A DNA stretch of 64,000 nt from Flavobacteriales bacterium (GTDB lineage: Bacteria > Bacteroidota > Bacteroidia > Flavobacteriales_D > Crocinitomicaceae), in NCBI GenBank assembly GCA_947500875.1, contig CANMUN010000009.1, positions 1-64,000 of the forward strand, given 5' to 3'. Below, in pieces: positions 1 to 10,482 of this stretch. The notes below the pieces were generated by a model. It made no database searches. It was not told the DNA's origin and was given only the letters and a program-made list of their open reading frames with translations. Every line of letters starts with the position of its first letter. The stretch's first letter is position 1. The translations under genes were made by a program, and so were the position numbers.

Positions 1-65
1 ACACCCGTTTCCGACTGTTTGATGGCAAAAATGATCTGAGATTCTGTGAATTTTGATGTTTTCAT
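1..65 (-). CDS. IS3-family transposase OrfA, N-terminal fragment (cut by window edge)
   Basis: Reverse complement from the CAT at 63-65 reads MKTSKFTESQIIFAIKQSETG..., the typical start of IS3-group OrfA helix-turn-helix proteins. Not in the ORF track because it is short and truncated. Confidence 0.8.
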   Translation of the reverse strand, partial: MKTSKFTESQIIFAIKQSETG

Positions 66-148
66 TGTGTCAATTTAAGTTAAAAAAATCAGTTTTGACA
101 CCTGAAAAACTCTATTTTTATATGCTTCGAATTATTGGGGGGAGGTCA
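1..148 (-). mobile_element. Terminal part of an IS3-like insertion sequence (rest lies outside the window)
   Basis: OrfA start at 65, preceded on the minus strand by a noncoding leader. A candidate terminal repeat begins TGACCTCCCCCCAATAATTCG at 148. The outer boundary is inferred; the other end is not visible. Confidence 0.6.
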
Positions 149-206
149 CTTTTTGTAACCTAATGGATATTCGCTTCGTAAGCACCCCTCGAATTAAACA
201 TCGAAT

Positions 207-401
207 ATGGGAAAGTATCAACAAAATTTAAGAGCAAAGGTGGTGAAGGAAGCGCAATTGAAATTGATCGTACACCGCGAGAAGGGAACAGGCACCTCCA
301 TGAGTGTTTTTGAAGTCGCTCAATTAATGGATAAAATTCGTTGGTCGAAGTCCCACCAAGAGGAGGAACATTCGATTTTCTTTGCGGTGAGCATGAATTA
401 A
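207..401 (+). CDS. Small hypothetical ORF between the IS end and mnmA
   Basis: 64-aa polar ORF ([27 protein letters not shown]...), not shadowed by a known gene, overlapping the mnmA stop by 4 nt. No family recognised. Confidence 0.3.
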   Translation: MGKYQQNLRAKVVKEAQLKLIVHREKGTGTSMSVFEVAQLMDKIRWSKSHQEEEHSIFFAVSMN

Positions 402-1576
402 GCCTCAATGATTCCGGATCCCAAAAGCTCGTCGTTCCGGTACCACGCTGCAAATTGTCCTGGCGTTATTCCACGCTGAGCTTGATCAAAGAGCACATAC
501 AACCGTCCGTTTTTGAGGATTAACCTTCCCTCTTGTAGGGCTTGACGGTATCGAATACGGAATTCCAATTTCACTCCCTGTTGCAACGCTGCTTCAGGGA
601 TTTTTTGTACCCAATTAAGTTCCTCTAAACGCAATTTCAAGGCCCTTCGGTATAGTCCGGGGTGCTGATCGGTTTGACCTGAATAAATCACATTGTTCAC
701 CGTGTCGGTGGCCAGTACAAAACTCGGTTCTGGACGACCTCCAATATGCAGTCCTTTTCGCTGACCGATGGTGTAGTAATGCGCCCCTTGATGCGTTTCT
801 ACGTGCTGTCCCATCGAAGGCTCATAATCAAATGAACAGGAAAGTTCCTCCGCATATTCCGCTTCGTTCGGGAGTTTCTGGTAGGCTTCGAATTGCGGTA
901 GATCCCTCGGGATTTCAATGATCGGGCCTAGTTTGGGCATCAACTGCTGCTGCAAAAAGGTGGGCAGGCTAATTTTTCCAACAAAACACAATCCTTGAGA
1001 ATCTTTCTTTTCCGCCGTGAGCAACCCTTGCGCTGCAGCGATGGCTCGCACTTCCGCCTTGGTCAAGTCACCGATAGGAAATAGCGCCTTTTGCAACTGG
1101 GATTGGCTGACCTGGCATAAGAAATAGCTTTGATCCTTGTCCTTGTCCAATCCGCTTTTTAATCCGTGACTTCCGTCCGGATGGACGATTTTTCGGCAAT
1201 AATGCCCCGTAGCGACAAAATCCGCCCCCAAAGCAAGTGCCTCCTTGAGGAAAACGTCGAATTTTATTTCGCGGTTGCAAAGCACGTCCGGGTTTGGCGT
1301 TCTTCCTGCCTCGTATTCGCGAAACATGTAGTCCACGATGCGTTCTTTGTATTGCGCACTTAAGTCTACTACCTGAAAAGGAATGCCGAGGTGTTGCGCC
1401 ACCAGTAAGGCGTCGTTCGCGTCGTCGATCCAAGGACATTCGTTCGATATTGTGACGGTCTCGTCGTGCCAGTTGCGCATGAACATGCCAATGACCTCGT
1501 ACCCTTCTTGGAGTAGGAGATAGGCAGCAACGCTCGAATCCACCCCGCCCGAAAGACCAACTACCACACGTTTCAT
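398..1576 (-). CDS. mnmA: tRNA-specific 2-thiouridylase MnmA
   Basis: [38 protein letters not shown]-loop SGGVDS motif, CNREIKF and CFVGKI motifs; full length 392 aa. Confidence 0.97.
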   Translation of the reverse strand: MKRVVVGLSGGVDSSVAAYLLLQEGYEVIGMFMRNWHDETVTISNECPWIDDANDALLVAQHLGIPFQVVDLSAQYKERIVDYMFREYEAGRTPNPDVLCNREIKFDVFLKEALALGADFVATGHYCRKIVHPDGSHGLKSGLDKDKDQSYFLCQVSQSQLQKALFPIGDLTKAEVRAIAAAQGLLTAEKKDSQGLCFVGKISLPTFLQQQLMPKLGPIIEIPRDLPQFEAYQKLPNEAEYAEELSCSFDYEPSMGQHVETHQGAHYYTIGQRKGLHIGGRPEPSFVLATDTVNNVIYSGQTDQHPGLYRRALKLRLEELNWVQKIPEAALQQGVKLEFRIRYRQALQEGRLILKNGRLYVLFDQAQRGITPGQFAAWYRNDELLGSGIIEA

Positions 1577-1580
1577 GGAA

Positions 1581-1588
1581 CAAAGGTA
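1581..1588 (-). promoter_or_regulatory. Bacteroidetes -7 box (TACCTTTG) 4 nt upstream of the mnmA start
   Basis: Plus-strand CAAAGGTA at 1581-1588; matches the TAnnTTTG consensus. Confidence 0.6.
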
Positions 1589-1625
1589 GGAAATTGCAAC
1601 GACTGCGAAACGATCAATAAATCCA

Positions 1626-2801
1626 CTATTTCCCCTTCCTTCGGCGCTGTTCCGAGCTGATTAAGCCCAGTTCGCGCCCGGTTTGACCCGCTACGGAGGT
1701 ATTTTCATCAGCTCGGCGCAACAAATAAGGAAGAACCTCTTTCACAGGACCGAAAGGCACGTATTTCGCTACCTTGTAGCCGGCATTGGAAAGGTTGTAC
1801 GAGATGTGGTCGCTCATGCCGAGCAATTGCGCAAAATAGAATCGGTCGTTACCAGGTTTTAATTGGTTCTGAGCCATAAGTTCCGTCAACAGCATGGAGC
1901 TTTCCTCGTTGTGCGACCCTGCGCAAACAGCAAAGTGCTGATGGTTTTCAACAATAAATTTCAAGGCATCGTTGTAATCTCGGTCGGTAGATGCTTTGTC
2001 CGGCTGAATAGGAGAGGGGTAGCCCATTGCCGCAGCACGGGCACGTTCTTTTTCCATGTAGGCGCCACGCACCAATTTAACGCCGTAAACGATTCCCGCC
2101 GCTTGAACTTGAGCTAATTGCCGCTGGAGGAAATCGAGTCGGTCGTGGCGATACATTTGCACCGTATTGTAGATGATGGCGCGCTCCTGGTTGTAACGGC
2201 ACATCATTTCCCAGGTCCAGGCATCCAGTACCGGTTGAATCCACGTTTCTTCTGCATCGATGAATAAGCGAACTCCGTGTTGAGCAGCTGCGGCACAAAT
2301 GCGTTCGAAACGTTCTTTTACCGCAGCAATTTCACGCAATACTTGTTCGTTCGCTGTGGTTTTTTCCTCCGAAGCAATTTCCAATAAATCAAAGCGGCCG
2401 ATGCCTGTTACTTTGAAGACAGCGAATGGAATGTTCTCCGAGTTTTTCGCCTTTTCGATGGTGGAAATGATGATTTGTGTGGTGTGCTCAAAATCCTCAT
2501 CGGAAGTCTTGCCTTCAACGGAATAGTCGAGGATGGTTCCTACCCCAAATTTACCGAGCTCGCCGATGCGCTCCGTGCATTCTTCGATGGTTTCTCCTCC
2601 GCAAAATTGGCGAAAAATCGTAGCTTTTATCATCGCTTTAATGGGAAAACGTAGTTTTAAAAGCCACGGAGTGAGACGTTTACCTAGCTTAACAATCCAA
2701 GGGTAACTTACCACCTTGAAAAGCCAATAAGCGCGTTTTAAGTCTTTAGGATTCTTCGATCCAAATGCAATCTCGGTGTTGGTGAAATCAAGCATGCGCA
2801 A
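1626..2801 (-). CDS. Proline dehydrogenase family protein
   Basis: 391 aa with [36 protein letters not shown] and [15 protein letters not shown] motifs of PRODH. Confidence 0.93.
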   Translation of the reverse strand: MRMLDFTNTEIAFGSKNPKDLKRAYWLFKVVSYPWIVKLGKRLTPWLLKLRFPIKAMIKATIFRQFCGGETIEECTERIGELGKFGVGTILDYSVEGKTSDEDFEHTTQIIISTIEKAKNSENIPFAVFKVTGIGRFDLLEIASEEKTTANEQVLREIAAVKERFERICAAAAQHGVRLFIDAEETWIQPVLDAWTWEMMCRYNQERAIIYNTVQMYRHDRLDFLQRQLAQVQAAGIVYGVKLVRGAYMEKERARAAAMGYPSPIQPDKASTDRDYNDALKFIVENHQHFAVCAGSHNEESSMLLTELMAQNQLKPGNDRFYFAQLLGMSDHISYNLSNAGYKVAKYVPFGPVKEVLPYLLRRADENTSVAGQTGRELGLISSEQRRRKGK

Positions 2802-2840
2802 AATTAACGCTTTTTACCCACCATTCGCTCAGATTCTTAA

Positions 2841-2848
2841 TACCTTTG
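2841..2848 (+). promoter_or_regulatory. -7 box TACCTTTG 5 nt upstream of the predicted aroB start
   Basis: TACCTTTG at 2841-2848, ATG at 2854. Confidence 0.5.
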
Positions 2849-2853
2849 AAGCT

Positions 2854-3927
2854 ATGAAATTGGATTTTGACGGTATACCGGTCGAACTAGGACCTTTGGA
2901 AACTTCGAACCTTGGAAACCTGCTGTCGACCTACCTGGATTGCAACAAGGTCATTATTGTCGATGAAAATACCCACGACGCGTGTTTGGAGTACTTGCTG
3001 CTTTCATTTCCAGCACTGCAAAACGCCGAAATCATGCTCTTGCCAGCAGGCGAAGAGAACAAAACCATGGAAGTCGTTTTTCAGGTGTGGTCAGCCTTAC
3101 TGGAGTACCGAATCCAGCGCAACGATTTGATCCTTAATTTAGGGGGTGGTTTGGTGACCGATTTAGGCGGATTCGTTGCAGCGACCTACAAACGAGGGAT
3201 CGACTTCATTCATATTCCCACCTCACTGATGGCCATGGTGGACGCCGCATTGGGTTCAAAAACTGGCATTGACGTAAACGATGTTAAAAATGCCGTAGGA
3301 ACGTTTACCGCTCCTAAAGCGATTTTTATAGACCCTACCTTTCTAGAAACACTTCCAGCGGAAGATATTTTTAACGGTTTTGCAGAAATGCTCAAGCACG
3401 CCTTGATTTTGGACGAACCCTATTGGATGCGGCTGAAAGCTCTTAACAACGATGCGGAATTAATCGCTTCGGAAAACATCCTGCGTTCCATCCAACTTAA
3501 AAAAGAAGTCGTAGAATCCGACCCCCACGAATCCGGTAGAAGGAAGTTATTAAATTTTGGCCACACCTTTGGCCATGGACTTGAGTCCTATTTTCTATCG
3601 CGAAAACCGATCGATCATGGTCACGCGGTTGCCCTAGGAATGATCGCAGAGGCCTATGTTTCCTTCAAACGAAAGGCGCTCTCCTTTGAGGCTTACCAAG
3701 AAATTGAACATGTACTGATTGCTATTTTTCCAATGCCACCGATTCCCGAGGAAGCCTTTGAAGAAGTCATGAACCACATGAAGAACGATAAGAAAAATGC
3801 GGGTAACAGCATCAATTTTGTTTTACTCAAGGCCCCAGGTTCTGCTGAAATCAATGCCGAACTATCGGAAAAAGAAATAGGGGAGGCCTTGTTGCACCTT
3901 TCGTTGCTCGCTCGAAATTCGAATTAA
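2854..3927 (+). CDS. aroB: 3-dehydroquinate synthase
   Basis: NLGGGLVTDLGGFVAATYKRGIDFIHIPTSLMAMVDAALGSKTGID and LNFGHTFGHGLE motifs. The track ORF starts at 2776, but the AroB-like sequence begins near ATG 2854. Confidence 0.96.
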   Translation: MKLDFDGIPVELGPLETSNLGNLLSTYLDCNKVIIVDENTHDACLEYLLLSFPALQNAEIMLLPAGEENKTMEVVFQVWSALLEYRIQRNDLILNLGGGLVTDLGGFVAATYKRGIDFIHIPTSLMAMVDAALGSKTGIDVNDVKNAVGTFTAPKAIFIDPTFLETLPAEDIFNGFAEMLKHALILDEPYWMRLKALNNDAELIASENILRSIQLKKEVVESDPHESGRRKLLNFGHTFGHGLESYFLSRKPIDHGHAVALGMIAEAYVSFKRKALSFEAYQEIEHVLIAIFPMPPIPEEAFEEVMNHMKNDKKNAGNSINFVLLKAPGSAEINAELSEKEIGEALLHLSLLARNSN

Positions 3928-3933
3928 CAAAAA

Positions 3934-3953
3934 AAGGCTTCCAAAGAAGCCTT
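3934..3953 (-). terminator. Rho-independent terminator for the S46 peptidase gene
   Basis: AAGGCTT-CCAAAG-AAGCCTT hairpin flanked on the plus-strand 5' side by an A-run (minus-strand U-tract). Confidence 0.7.
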
Positions 3954-3976
3954 GAGTTCAAATTAATTCAAGAAGT

Positions 3977-6106
3977 TTAACGAATGATGGTCATTTCGTC
4001 CACGATATGACGGGCTCCAGAGAATTTATCGATAATGAAAAGGACGTACCGAATGTCCACGTTAATCGTTTTTTGAAGCTTATCATCGAAGATAACATCG
4101 CCAGCCATGGCTTCGATGTTTCCGTCGAACGCTAATCCGATTAATTCACCTTTAGCGTTGAGCACTGGAGAACCTGAATTCCCGCCAGTGATATCGTTAT
4201 TCGTCAAAAAGTTAACCGGCATATATCCATTTTTATCGGCGTATTCACCAAAATCTTGTGTGTTATTCAACTCGATTAAACGCTGTGGCAAATCGAATTC
4301 TTCGTCATTGGGCTTGTATTTATTGATCGTACCCTGAAGGGTGGTGTAAAAATTGACTTTAGCATCGTTTCGCTTATCGTAGGGTAAAGCGCTCACGGTT
4401 CCATAGGTAAGGCGCATGGTGCTGTTAGCGTCTGGGTATTGGACTTCACTTAATCCAGATTCTCTTAAGCCTTTAACAAGTTTTCGGTAAGCGCGTGCAT
4501 AATCGGCTTGCATCTGTGCCATTTCTGGGGTCGTTGCATTCAAATGAGCAATCAATTCCTGAGAAAGGGCAAACAAGGGGTCCTTACTGATTTCGATGCG
4601 AACTTCGCCCCGTACGTAAGCTCTAAGTTGCTCAGGATCGCTGAAAACCGTTTTAGCCAAAACAGTTGCTACGCGTTGTGAAATAGCATCCGGTGAATCG
4701 AACGAAGCGGGCATTTTGTATCCAGCTTTGGTAACATAGAGCCAAATTCCGTTCATCAATATATCTTTTTCTACGGGAAATGATAAGGTAGAGTAGAATT
4801 CGTCGATGGTTTGCAGCATGGATTGCTTTAATGCATCCGTTTTATCACTTGCCTTGTCGAATTCCAACAATTTACTTCCCAAGGTTCTAGATATCACGCC
4901 TAATTCAGAAGCTCTTAGGAGGTTGGAAAGGTAGTTGTCATGACGCGCTTTTTCGTTGGTTGCTGCGTAATACGTATTGATGGTTGAAACAACATTCCCA
5001 TATTCTTTGCGGTTTTTTTTCTTTTGAGCCCATTGGTCAAAAGCAGCTTCGTTGGCGGCTTTCGCTTTGGCGGTTTCAAATTTGGTTAAGGCATCGATCA
5101 TGCCTTGTCGGTTTTTCCAATAATTGGCGATTCGAGCGTACTTGGAAGCGTAATCAAGGTTGATTTTCTCGTCCTTATCCATGTACGATTTCATCGCATC
5201 CATGGCGGTTTTCGAAGCCTCCACCCAGGCAGGGTAGGCATATTTCACGTTTTGATCAATTCCACCCGCTGGCAGCCATCGGTTGGTTCTTCCTGGGAAT
5301 CCTAGTATCATGGCAAAATCTCCTTCATTCACGCCTTTAATGTTTACTTTTAAATGAACCTTTGGCGTTAAGGGTACATTGTTCGGCGAATAATCTGCGG
5401 GGTTACCATTGGCGTCTGCATAAATGCGGAACATGGAAAAATCACCGGTGTGACGAGGCCACTCCCAGTTGTCGGTGTCGCCCCCGAATTTACCAATAGA
5501 ACTTGGAGGGGTTCCTACCAATCGTACGTCCTTGTAATCTTGGAAAACAAAATAGTAATACTCGTTTCCTTGAAAGAAGGAACGAACACTCACCACATAT
5601 TTCCCGCCTTCGCTTTGCTCTTTTTCAATTACAGCGATTTCATCTTTGATGGCTTTCTCCCGCTCAGCCTCGGTCATTTGATCGTTGACCTTTCCGAGAA
5701 TTCGCTTAGAAACGTCGTCCATGCGCACAAAAAATCGTACAAACAGCGATTTAGGTTTCAATTCTTCGGCTTTGCTTGCTGCCCAAAAGCCGTTTTGTAA
5801 ATGATTGCTCTCAGGGCTAGACAGCTCGGCAATGGCATCGTAACCGCAATGGTGATTCGTTAATACCAAGCCTTGAGAGGAGATTAATTCGGCTGTACAT
5901 CCGCCGTTGAATTGCACTACCGCATCTTTCAAACTGGAATGGTTGATGCTGTAGATCTCTTCAGCGGTCAATTGAAGGCCTAATTTTTCCATGTCGCGTT
6001 GGTTCAAACGTTCGATGAACATCAAAAACCACATGCCTTCATCGGCACGTACAAAAATTCCAATAAATAACGATAAGGCGAGAAAAGCGTTTTTCATGTT
6101 GTTCAA
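3977..6106 (-). CDS. S46 family dipeptidyl-peptidase (DPP7/DPP11-like), exported
   Basis: 709 aa with N-terminal signal, ADEGMWFLMFIERLN, SSQGLVLTNHHCGYDAI and NDITGGNSGSPVLNAKGELIGLAFDGN catalytic Ser motif. Confidence 0.95.
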   Translation of the reverse strand: MNNMKNAFLALSLFIGIFVRADEGMWFLMFIERLNQRDMEKLGLQLTAEEIYSINHSSLKDAVVQFNGGCTAELISSQGLVLTNHHCGYDAIAELSSPESNHLQNGFWAASKAEELKPKSLFVRFFVRMDDVSKRILGKVNDQMTEAEREKAIKDEIAVIEKEQSEGGKYVVSVRSFFQGNEYYYFVFQDYKDVRLVGTPPSSIGKFGGDTDNWEWPRHTGDFSMFRIYADANGNPADYSPNNVPLTPKVHLKVNIKGVNEGDFAMILGFPGRTNRWLPAGGIDQNVKYAYPAWVEASKTAMDAMKSYMDKDEKINLDYASKYARIANYWKNRQGMIDALTKFETAKAKAANEAAFDQWAQKKKNRKEYGNVVSTINTYYAATNEKARHDNYLSNLLRASELGVISRTLGSKLLEFDKASDKTDALKQSMLQTIDEFYSTLSFPVEKDILMNGIWLYVTKAGYKMPASFDSPDAISQRVATVLAKTVFSDPEQLRAYVRGEVRIEISKDPLFALSQELIAHLNATTPEMAQMQADYARAYRKLVKGLRESGLSEVQYPDANSTMRLTYGTVSALPYDKRNDAKVNFYTTLQGTINKYKPNDEEFDLPQRLIELNNTQDFGEYADKNGYMPVNFLTNNDITGGNSGSPVLNAKGELIGLAFDGNIEAMAGDVIFDDKLQKTINVDIRYVLFIIDKFSGARHIVDEMTIIR

Positions 6107-6142
6107 ATTTTAAGGAGGCTAAAATACTAAAATTCCCTCAAA

Positions 6143-6775
6143 TTATTGTTGTTGACGAACCTTGGCGATCATTTGTTTTTTGAGCCGACTTAAGGATTCG
6201 GGCATGATGCCGAGGTAGGAGGCAATTTGATATTGCGGGACCAATTGTTCAATGGAAGGATAGCGTTCTAACAAGGCTAAATACCGTTCCTCCGCCGAAG
6301 CGGAAACGGTTAGAAACAGCCTTTTTTGCAACACGGATAAGGTGCGTTGAGCCATTTTACGAAACAAACTTTCGAGAGCAGGTATCAGAAGAAACAGCTC
6401 CTCGATTGCCTTTCGGTCAAATACCAGTAACCAGGTGTCGTCCATGGCTTGTATGTTCAATCGGGTAGGGGATTCATCATCGAAACTTCCTAAATCGCCC
6501 ACCCACCAATCTTTAAATCCGAAATACAATACATGTTCCTGCATTTTTTGATCTTGGTAATAGACCCTCATGCAGCCTTTTACCACATACGCATGTTCGA
6601 TGGCTTTTTGGCCTTCTTGAAGGAAGAACTGTTTTTTCGTGAGTTTACGCAATTGAAAACGTTGACGCAAAGGCGCTTCGTCTTGTTCGGAAAGCGCCAC
6701 TTTCCCGCGGATGTAGGCAAAGAGTTGCTCGTACGCTTCGTTGGAATTTACTTCAAATGCATTCGAATCCTCCAT
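6143..6775 (-). CDS. Crp/Fnr family transcriptional regulator
   Basis: cNMP-binding-like fold followed by a C-terminal HTH (QYQIASYLGIMPESLSRLKKQ). Confidence 0.88.
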   Translation of the reverse strand: MEDSNAFEVNSNEAYEQLFAYIRGKVALSEQDEAPLRQRFQLRKLTKKQFFLQEGQKAIEHAYVVKGCMRVYYQDQKMQEHVLYFGFKDWWVGDLGSFDDESPTRLNIQAMDDTWLLVFDRKAIEELFLLIPALESLFRKMAQRTLSVLQKRLFLTVSASAEERYLALLERYPSIEQLVPQYQIASYLGIMPESLSRLKKQMIAKVRQQQ

Positions 6776-8067
6776 GTTTTTGGATATAAATTATTAAATC
6801 GCTGCCCTAAGTGTTTAATGAATCCAAGGTTGAAACCTTGATACCTCAAAACGTAATATCCGGGAGGATAGGGTGGAATGGGGAAGGTTTCTCCTCGTAG
6901 GTACATTAAAGCCTCCTGTTTCGAACAATCGATTGCAGGAATTCGATGGGTTGTCATGGACAAATCATGCTGAGGGACCCAACCTTTTGGGGTTGATTCA
7001 GCAACCGTCATGCCGCTTTTCATGATACGCAAAGGAGTTTTTAGCTGGGATAAAGCGTGCCCCAATGACGCAGAACGAAGGTAAGCAAGGTTGTTTTGTC
7101 GAACGAGCTCTTGGTTGGGTAGAACATCGAAGTCCAGTCCTGTAAAATTAAGGGTGGAAGGGTTTGGAATGGTAATCGTGTTCGAATTCAAGGTGCCAGA
7201 TTTCTTTAGAACTCCGATAAAAAGGCCTTCGGAACGGCTCCTGCCGGGGACAAAATAATGCCCAAGTCCATTTCTACCAACAAGGCAATCCGATGGAGCT
7301 TTCCACGGTTGAAGTTCGAATTCTCCAGTGGCTAGGATTGCTTGAAGCTGTGTTTCATTCTCGCTTTCGTTGAAGGTACAAGTGGCATAAATCAAATAGC
7401 CTCCAGGCTTAATGCAGTTACTTAAATTATGGACAATATCTCGCTGTCTATCAGTGCATTTACGCACGGATTCTATACTCCATTCAAGCCTTGCATTGGG
7501 GTCCTTTCGAAACATGCCCTCCCCCGAACAGGGAGCATCAATCAACACCGCATCAAAAAAAGCTTCAAGGTTACGGAACATCGAAGTATCGCTGTTGCTT
7601 ACCGCAACGTTGTCAAATCCCCATTTCGTTATATTCTCGCACAAAATATTTGCGCGATGCGGATGGATTTCATTGGCTATTCCCGCACAGTTCTGCGGTA
7701 AGGCATCCATCATGGCCAGGGTTTTTCCTCCGGGTGCGGCACATGCGTCCAAAACGACCGATCCTTGGGGTAAATTCAGCGATTTCACCAGGTCATAAAC
7801 GGCCATCGATGCTGCTTCCTGCGGATAGTAAGCTCCTGCATGAAACAACGGGTCTAAGGTGAAATTCGGCCGTTCCTTGAGGTAAAACGCATTGGGACAC
7901 CATGAAACCGGCTCATGGCTGTCGAATTCAGGGGCCTGAGGTTTTCGTAAATTGAGGCGCACAGAAGTAGATGGGGTGTCGTCCAATGCATCAATTAAGG
8001 GCTGACCAAACGGAGAATCCTTTAAAATGGTTGTAATAAATGCTTCAGGCAAAGGGATGTTTAGCAT
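6748..8067 (-). CDS. RsmF/NOL1-NOP2-Sun-type RNA (cytosine-5) methyltransferase
   Basis: FHAGAYYPQEAASM, VLDACAAPGGKTLAMMDAL, DAPCSGEGMFRKDP and YATCTFNESENE motifs. Start moved to MLNIPLPEAF (8067). Confidence 0.93.
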   Translation of the reverse strand: MLNIPLPEAFITTILKDSPFGQPLIDALDDTPSTSVRLNLRKPQAPEFDSHEPVSWCPNAFYLKERPNFTLDPLFHAGAYYPQEAASMAVYDLVKSLNLPQGSVVLDACAAPGGKTLAMMDALPQNCAGIANEIHPHRANILCENITKWGFDNVAVSNSDTSMFRNLEAFFDAVLIDAPCSGEGMFRKDPNARLEWSIESVRKCTDRQRDIVHNLSNCIKPGGYLIYATCTFNESENETQLQAILATGEFELQPWKAPSDCLVGRNGLGHYFVPGRSRSEGLFIGVLKKSGTLNSNTITIPNPSTLNFTGLDFDVLPNQELVRQNNLAYLRSASLGHALSQLKTPLRIMKSGMTVAESTPKGWVPQHDLSMTTHRIPAIDCSKQEALMYLRGETFPIPPYPPGYYVLRYQGFNLGFIKHLGQRFNNLYPKTWRIRMHLK

Positions 8068-9329
8068 TGAACAAAGGTAATTTTTATAAAGGAAGTTCCT
8101 TGGAGATTCGCCCGGAAAAAATGCGAAATGGCGATACCCGGAATTCCCACAATGCTTGATCCGCACTTAAGCACAGGCCATTGATCCCTCTCATGTTTTG
8201 GAATACTTGCCGCTTTGAGGATGGCGTTAATGCGCTTCTCATGGGCCAATCCGATGGGCATCATGGTTTCATGCGGTAAATAACTGCTTAGTTCTAAGTC
8301 CTCCATTAAATCTTCGGGATTCAAATACCATGTCCAAGCATCAAATTTGGACGGCAACGATTGTGTTGGTATCACGGTAAATTGGAATCGTTCCAACGGT
8401 TTGTCGGAAAGGAGTTTAAAGCTTTTCTTTCCTTGAATCAAGCGCAGCTTATCATGAATCAACAATTGTTTTCCTGGCTCTAAGGTTGTCAATTCAAGCA
8501 TGGTGGATAAAAATCGAGGCTCGATGCCAAGCTCTTTCATGGCTTCAATGAGTACGGTCGTTTCCACAGCAAGGTCACCGTGAGGAATTTCCTGATGTTC
8601 TTTCCACTTAGCTGAAAGTTCCTTTGCAAGCCTTCGATTCAATCGATGGGTTTGCTGGAATTTTCTCATCAATAACAACAGTTCTTTTCTCAAGGTTGGA
8701 TGCTCTTGGTACAGCATTGGTAATGCTTCGTTGCGGAGCAGATTCCTAAGGTATTGGTTGTTTTGATTGCTAAGATCCTCCCTCCATGTCAGGGTGTTTT
8801 TGCGCGCAAATTGTTCAATCGATGCACGCGAAACGGATAAAAACGGACGAAGTATTTGATCGGCAACGTGTTCCATTCCAGATAGGCCGCTCAAACCACT
8901 ACCACGGATTAAGTGCAACCAAAAAGTCTCTAATTGATCGTCTTGGTGGTGGGCAGTAACTCCAATGGATTCTGGAATATTCGCAAGCTTTTCTGCCAAG
9001 AATGCATAGCGAATTTTACGGGCTTCTTGTTGCAGGTTTCCTCCTTTTTCGTGCAGCTGTTGTTTAAGGTTCGCCTGGAGAATATCACAACAAACGTTGA
9101 TTGCCTCACATCGTTCCTTCACAAACTGAGCATCCTCCGTGCTTTCTTTTCCCCTCAAACCGTAGTCAACATGAACCACAGAACAGGGTAGCTTTAAGCG
9201 ATGAAACGTTTCTAACATGACCATTGAATCAACGCCAGCACTGCAAAGCAGAACATAATGTTTGTAGGTTTTTTTTTCGAGTAATTTTTGAACCTTACGA
9301 AGCATCGATCTAATGGATAAGTCGTTCAA
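8061..9329 (-). CDS. tilS: tRNA(Ile)-lysidine synthetase TilS
   Basis: PP-loop (LLCSAGVDSMVMLETF), VVHVDYGLRGKES, TAHHQDDQLETFWLHLIRGSGLSGLSGM. Confidence 0.95.
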   Translation of the reverse strand: MNDLSIRSMLRKVQKLLEKKTYKHYVLLCSAGVDSMVMLETFHRLKLPCSVVHVDYGLRGKESTEDAQFVKERCEAINVCCDILQANLKQQLHEKGGNLQQEARKIRYAFLAEKLANIPESIGVTAHHQDDQLETFWLHLIRGSGLSGLSGMEHVADQILRPFLSVSRASIEQFARKNTLTWREDLSNQNNQYLRNLLRNEALPMLYQEHPTLRKELLLLMRKFQQTHRLNRRLAKELSAKWKEHQEIPHGDLAVETTVLIEAMKELGIEPRFLSTMLELTTLEPGKQLLIHDKLRLIQGKKSFKLLSDKPLERFQFTVIPTQSLPSKFDAWTWYLNPEDLMEDLELSSYLPHETMMPIGLAHEKRINAILKAASIPKHERDQWPVLKCGSSIVGIPGIAISHFFRANLQGTSFIKITFVQC

Positions 9330-10482
9330 TTTTTAATTGGCATTCCTCATATTCTTGTGCAGCGTCTGCCTCGATGGTAATTGCACTACCTACGCCGCAT
9401 TGGAGCAAGCGTTCTTTCGGATAATACTCCAGCGAACGGATAACAACGTTGAAGTCAAAATCGCCCTCTGGGGTGAAATATCCAACGCTTCCCGAATAAA
9501 GTTCCCTCGTAAAAGGCTCCATGGAATTCATGAATCGGAGGGCATTGCGTTTGGGTGCCCCAGTCATTGAACCCATGGGAAAGGTTGCTTTCAGGATCTC
9601 TGAAAAAGGAAGGCATTGATCCATTTTACAGGAAACGGTAGAAATCATTTGATGCACGGTCGGAAAGGAATAAATCCCGAAGAGTTCCTCCACGTTGACC
9701 GTTCCAGAAAGTGCAATTTTAGAAAGATCGTTGCGAACTAAATCCACAATCATCACGTTTTCAGATCGCTCCTTCGGCGAATTCAAGAGTGCCGTTTTTG
9801 AAGAAGCATCCAACGAGGGGTCTTGGTGTCTTGGTGCGGTCCCTTTGATGGGTTGAGAAATCAAGGTGTTACCCGTTTTTTTCAGAAAACGTTCAGGACT
9901 GCCACAAGCGAGCCAAATGTGATCCAAGCAAAGCAAGGCGGAAAACGGTGCTTTGGTGCGTTCGTTTACCCTTTGATATAGGCTGAAAGGGTCCCGTAAA
10001 TTCAAATCGTTGAGCGTGTAATTAAAGCAAAAATTGGTTTCGTACAAGTCGCCTCGTTGAATCAGCGATTTTATCGTATCGATGCGAGCTAAGTACTCTG
10101 CTTGCGACAGCGAGGGAGTGAACTCGGGTAAGGTTAAGGCTTCTGCGGTACGAAGCTGGGAATAAAGGTCCTCAAGCAACTTGTAATCCGATCCTTGAAC
10201 CAAGGTTAATTCGTCAGATACGATTTCACCCACCTCAGGACACACCCAGAAATAGGCGAGGGGCAGGCGTTGAACTCCCACATAAGCCGATTGGGTAATA
10301 TGGGATTGCAGCGCATACGAGAGATAACCAAAAATGTACTTTCCACGGTGGGAAATCAAAAACTGATCGAGCAGGGGTAGTTCTTCTATGGAGCATAAGG
10401 TAAAGGAAGGGCCTTGACCTGCCGCAATGTAACCGCTGCCGTCGTTGGAATTCAAGTAGCAAATAGGAGGGAAGGAGGTCAT
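9310..10482 (-). CDS. pabB: Chorismate-binding enzyme, aminodeoxychorismate synthase component I-like
   Basis: GDLYETNFCFNY, SQPIKGTAPR, RNDLSKIA and FPMGSMTGAPKRNAL motifs. PabB versus TrpE cannot be separated with certainty by eye. Confidence 0.85.
   Translation of the reverse strand: MTSFPPICYLNSNDGSGYIAAGQGPSFTLCSIEELPLLDQFLISHRGKYIFGYLSYALQSHITQSAYVGVQRLPLAYFWVCPEVGEIVSDELTLVQGSDYKLLEDLYSQLRTAEALTLPEFTPSLSQAEYLARIDTIKSLIQRGDLYETNFCFNYTLNDLNLRDPFSLYQRVNERTKAPFSALLCLDHIWLACGSPERFLKKTGNTLISQPIKGTAPRHQDPSLDASSKTALLNSPKERSENVMIVDLVRNDLSKIALSGTVNVEELFGIYSFPTVHQMISTVSCKMDQCLPFSEILKATFPMGSMTGAPKRNALRFMNSMEPFTRELYSGSVGYFTPEGDFDFNVVIRSLEYYPKERLLQCGVGSAITIEADAAQEYEECQLKIERLIH

Noticed and set aside
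160-453. 97-aa minus-strand ORF at the left end
   Set aside because: Low-complexity Ser/Pro/Arg composition, overlaps the mnmA 3' end, no recognisable motif.
1068-1583. 171-aa minus-strand ORF overlapping mnmA
   Set aside because: Alternate frame of mnmA with Arg/Gly-rich non-protein-like composition; mnmA is unambiguous.
7412-7862. Three plus-strand ORFs antisense to the RsmF-like gene
   Set aside because: Stop-free shadows of a well-supported coding sequence; Cys/His-rich random composition.
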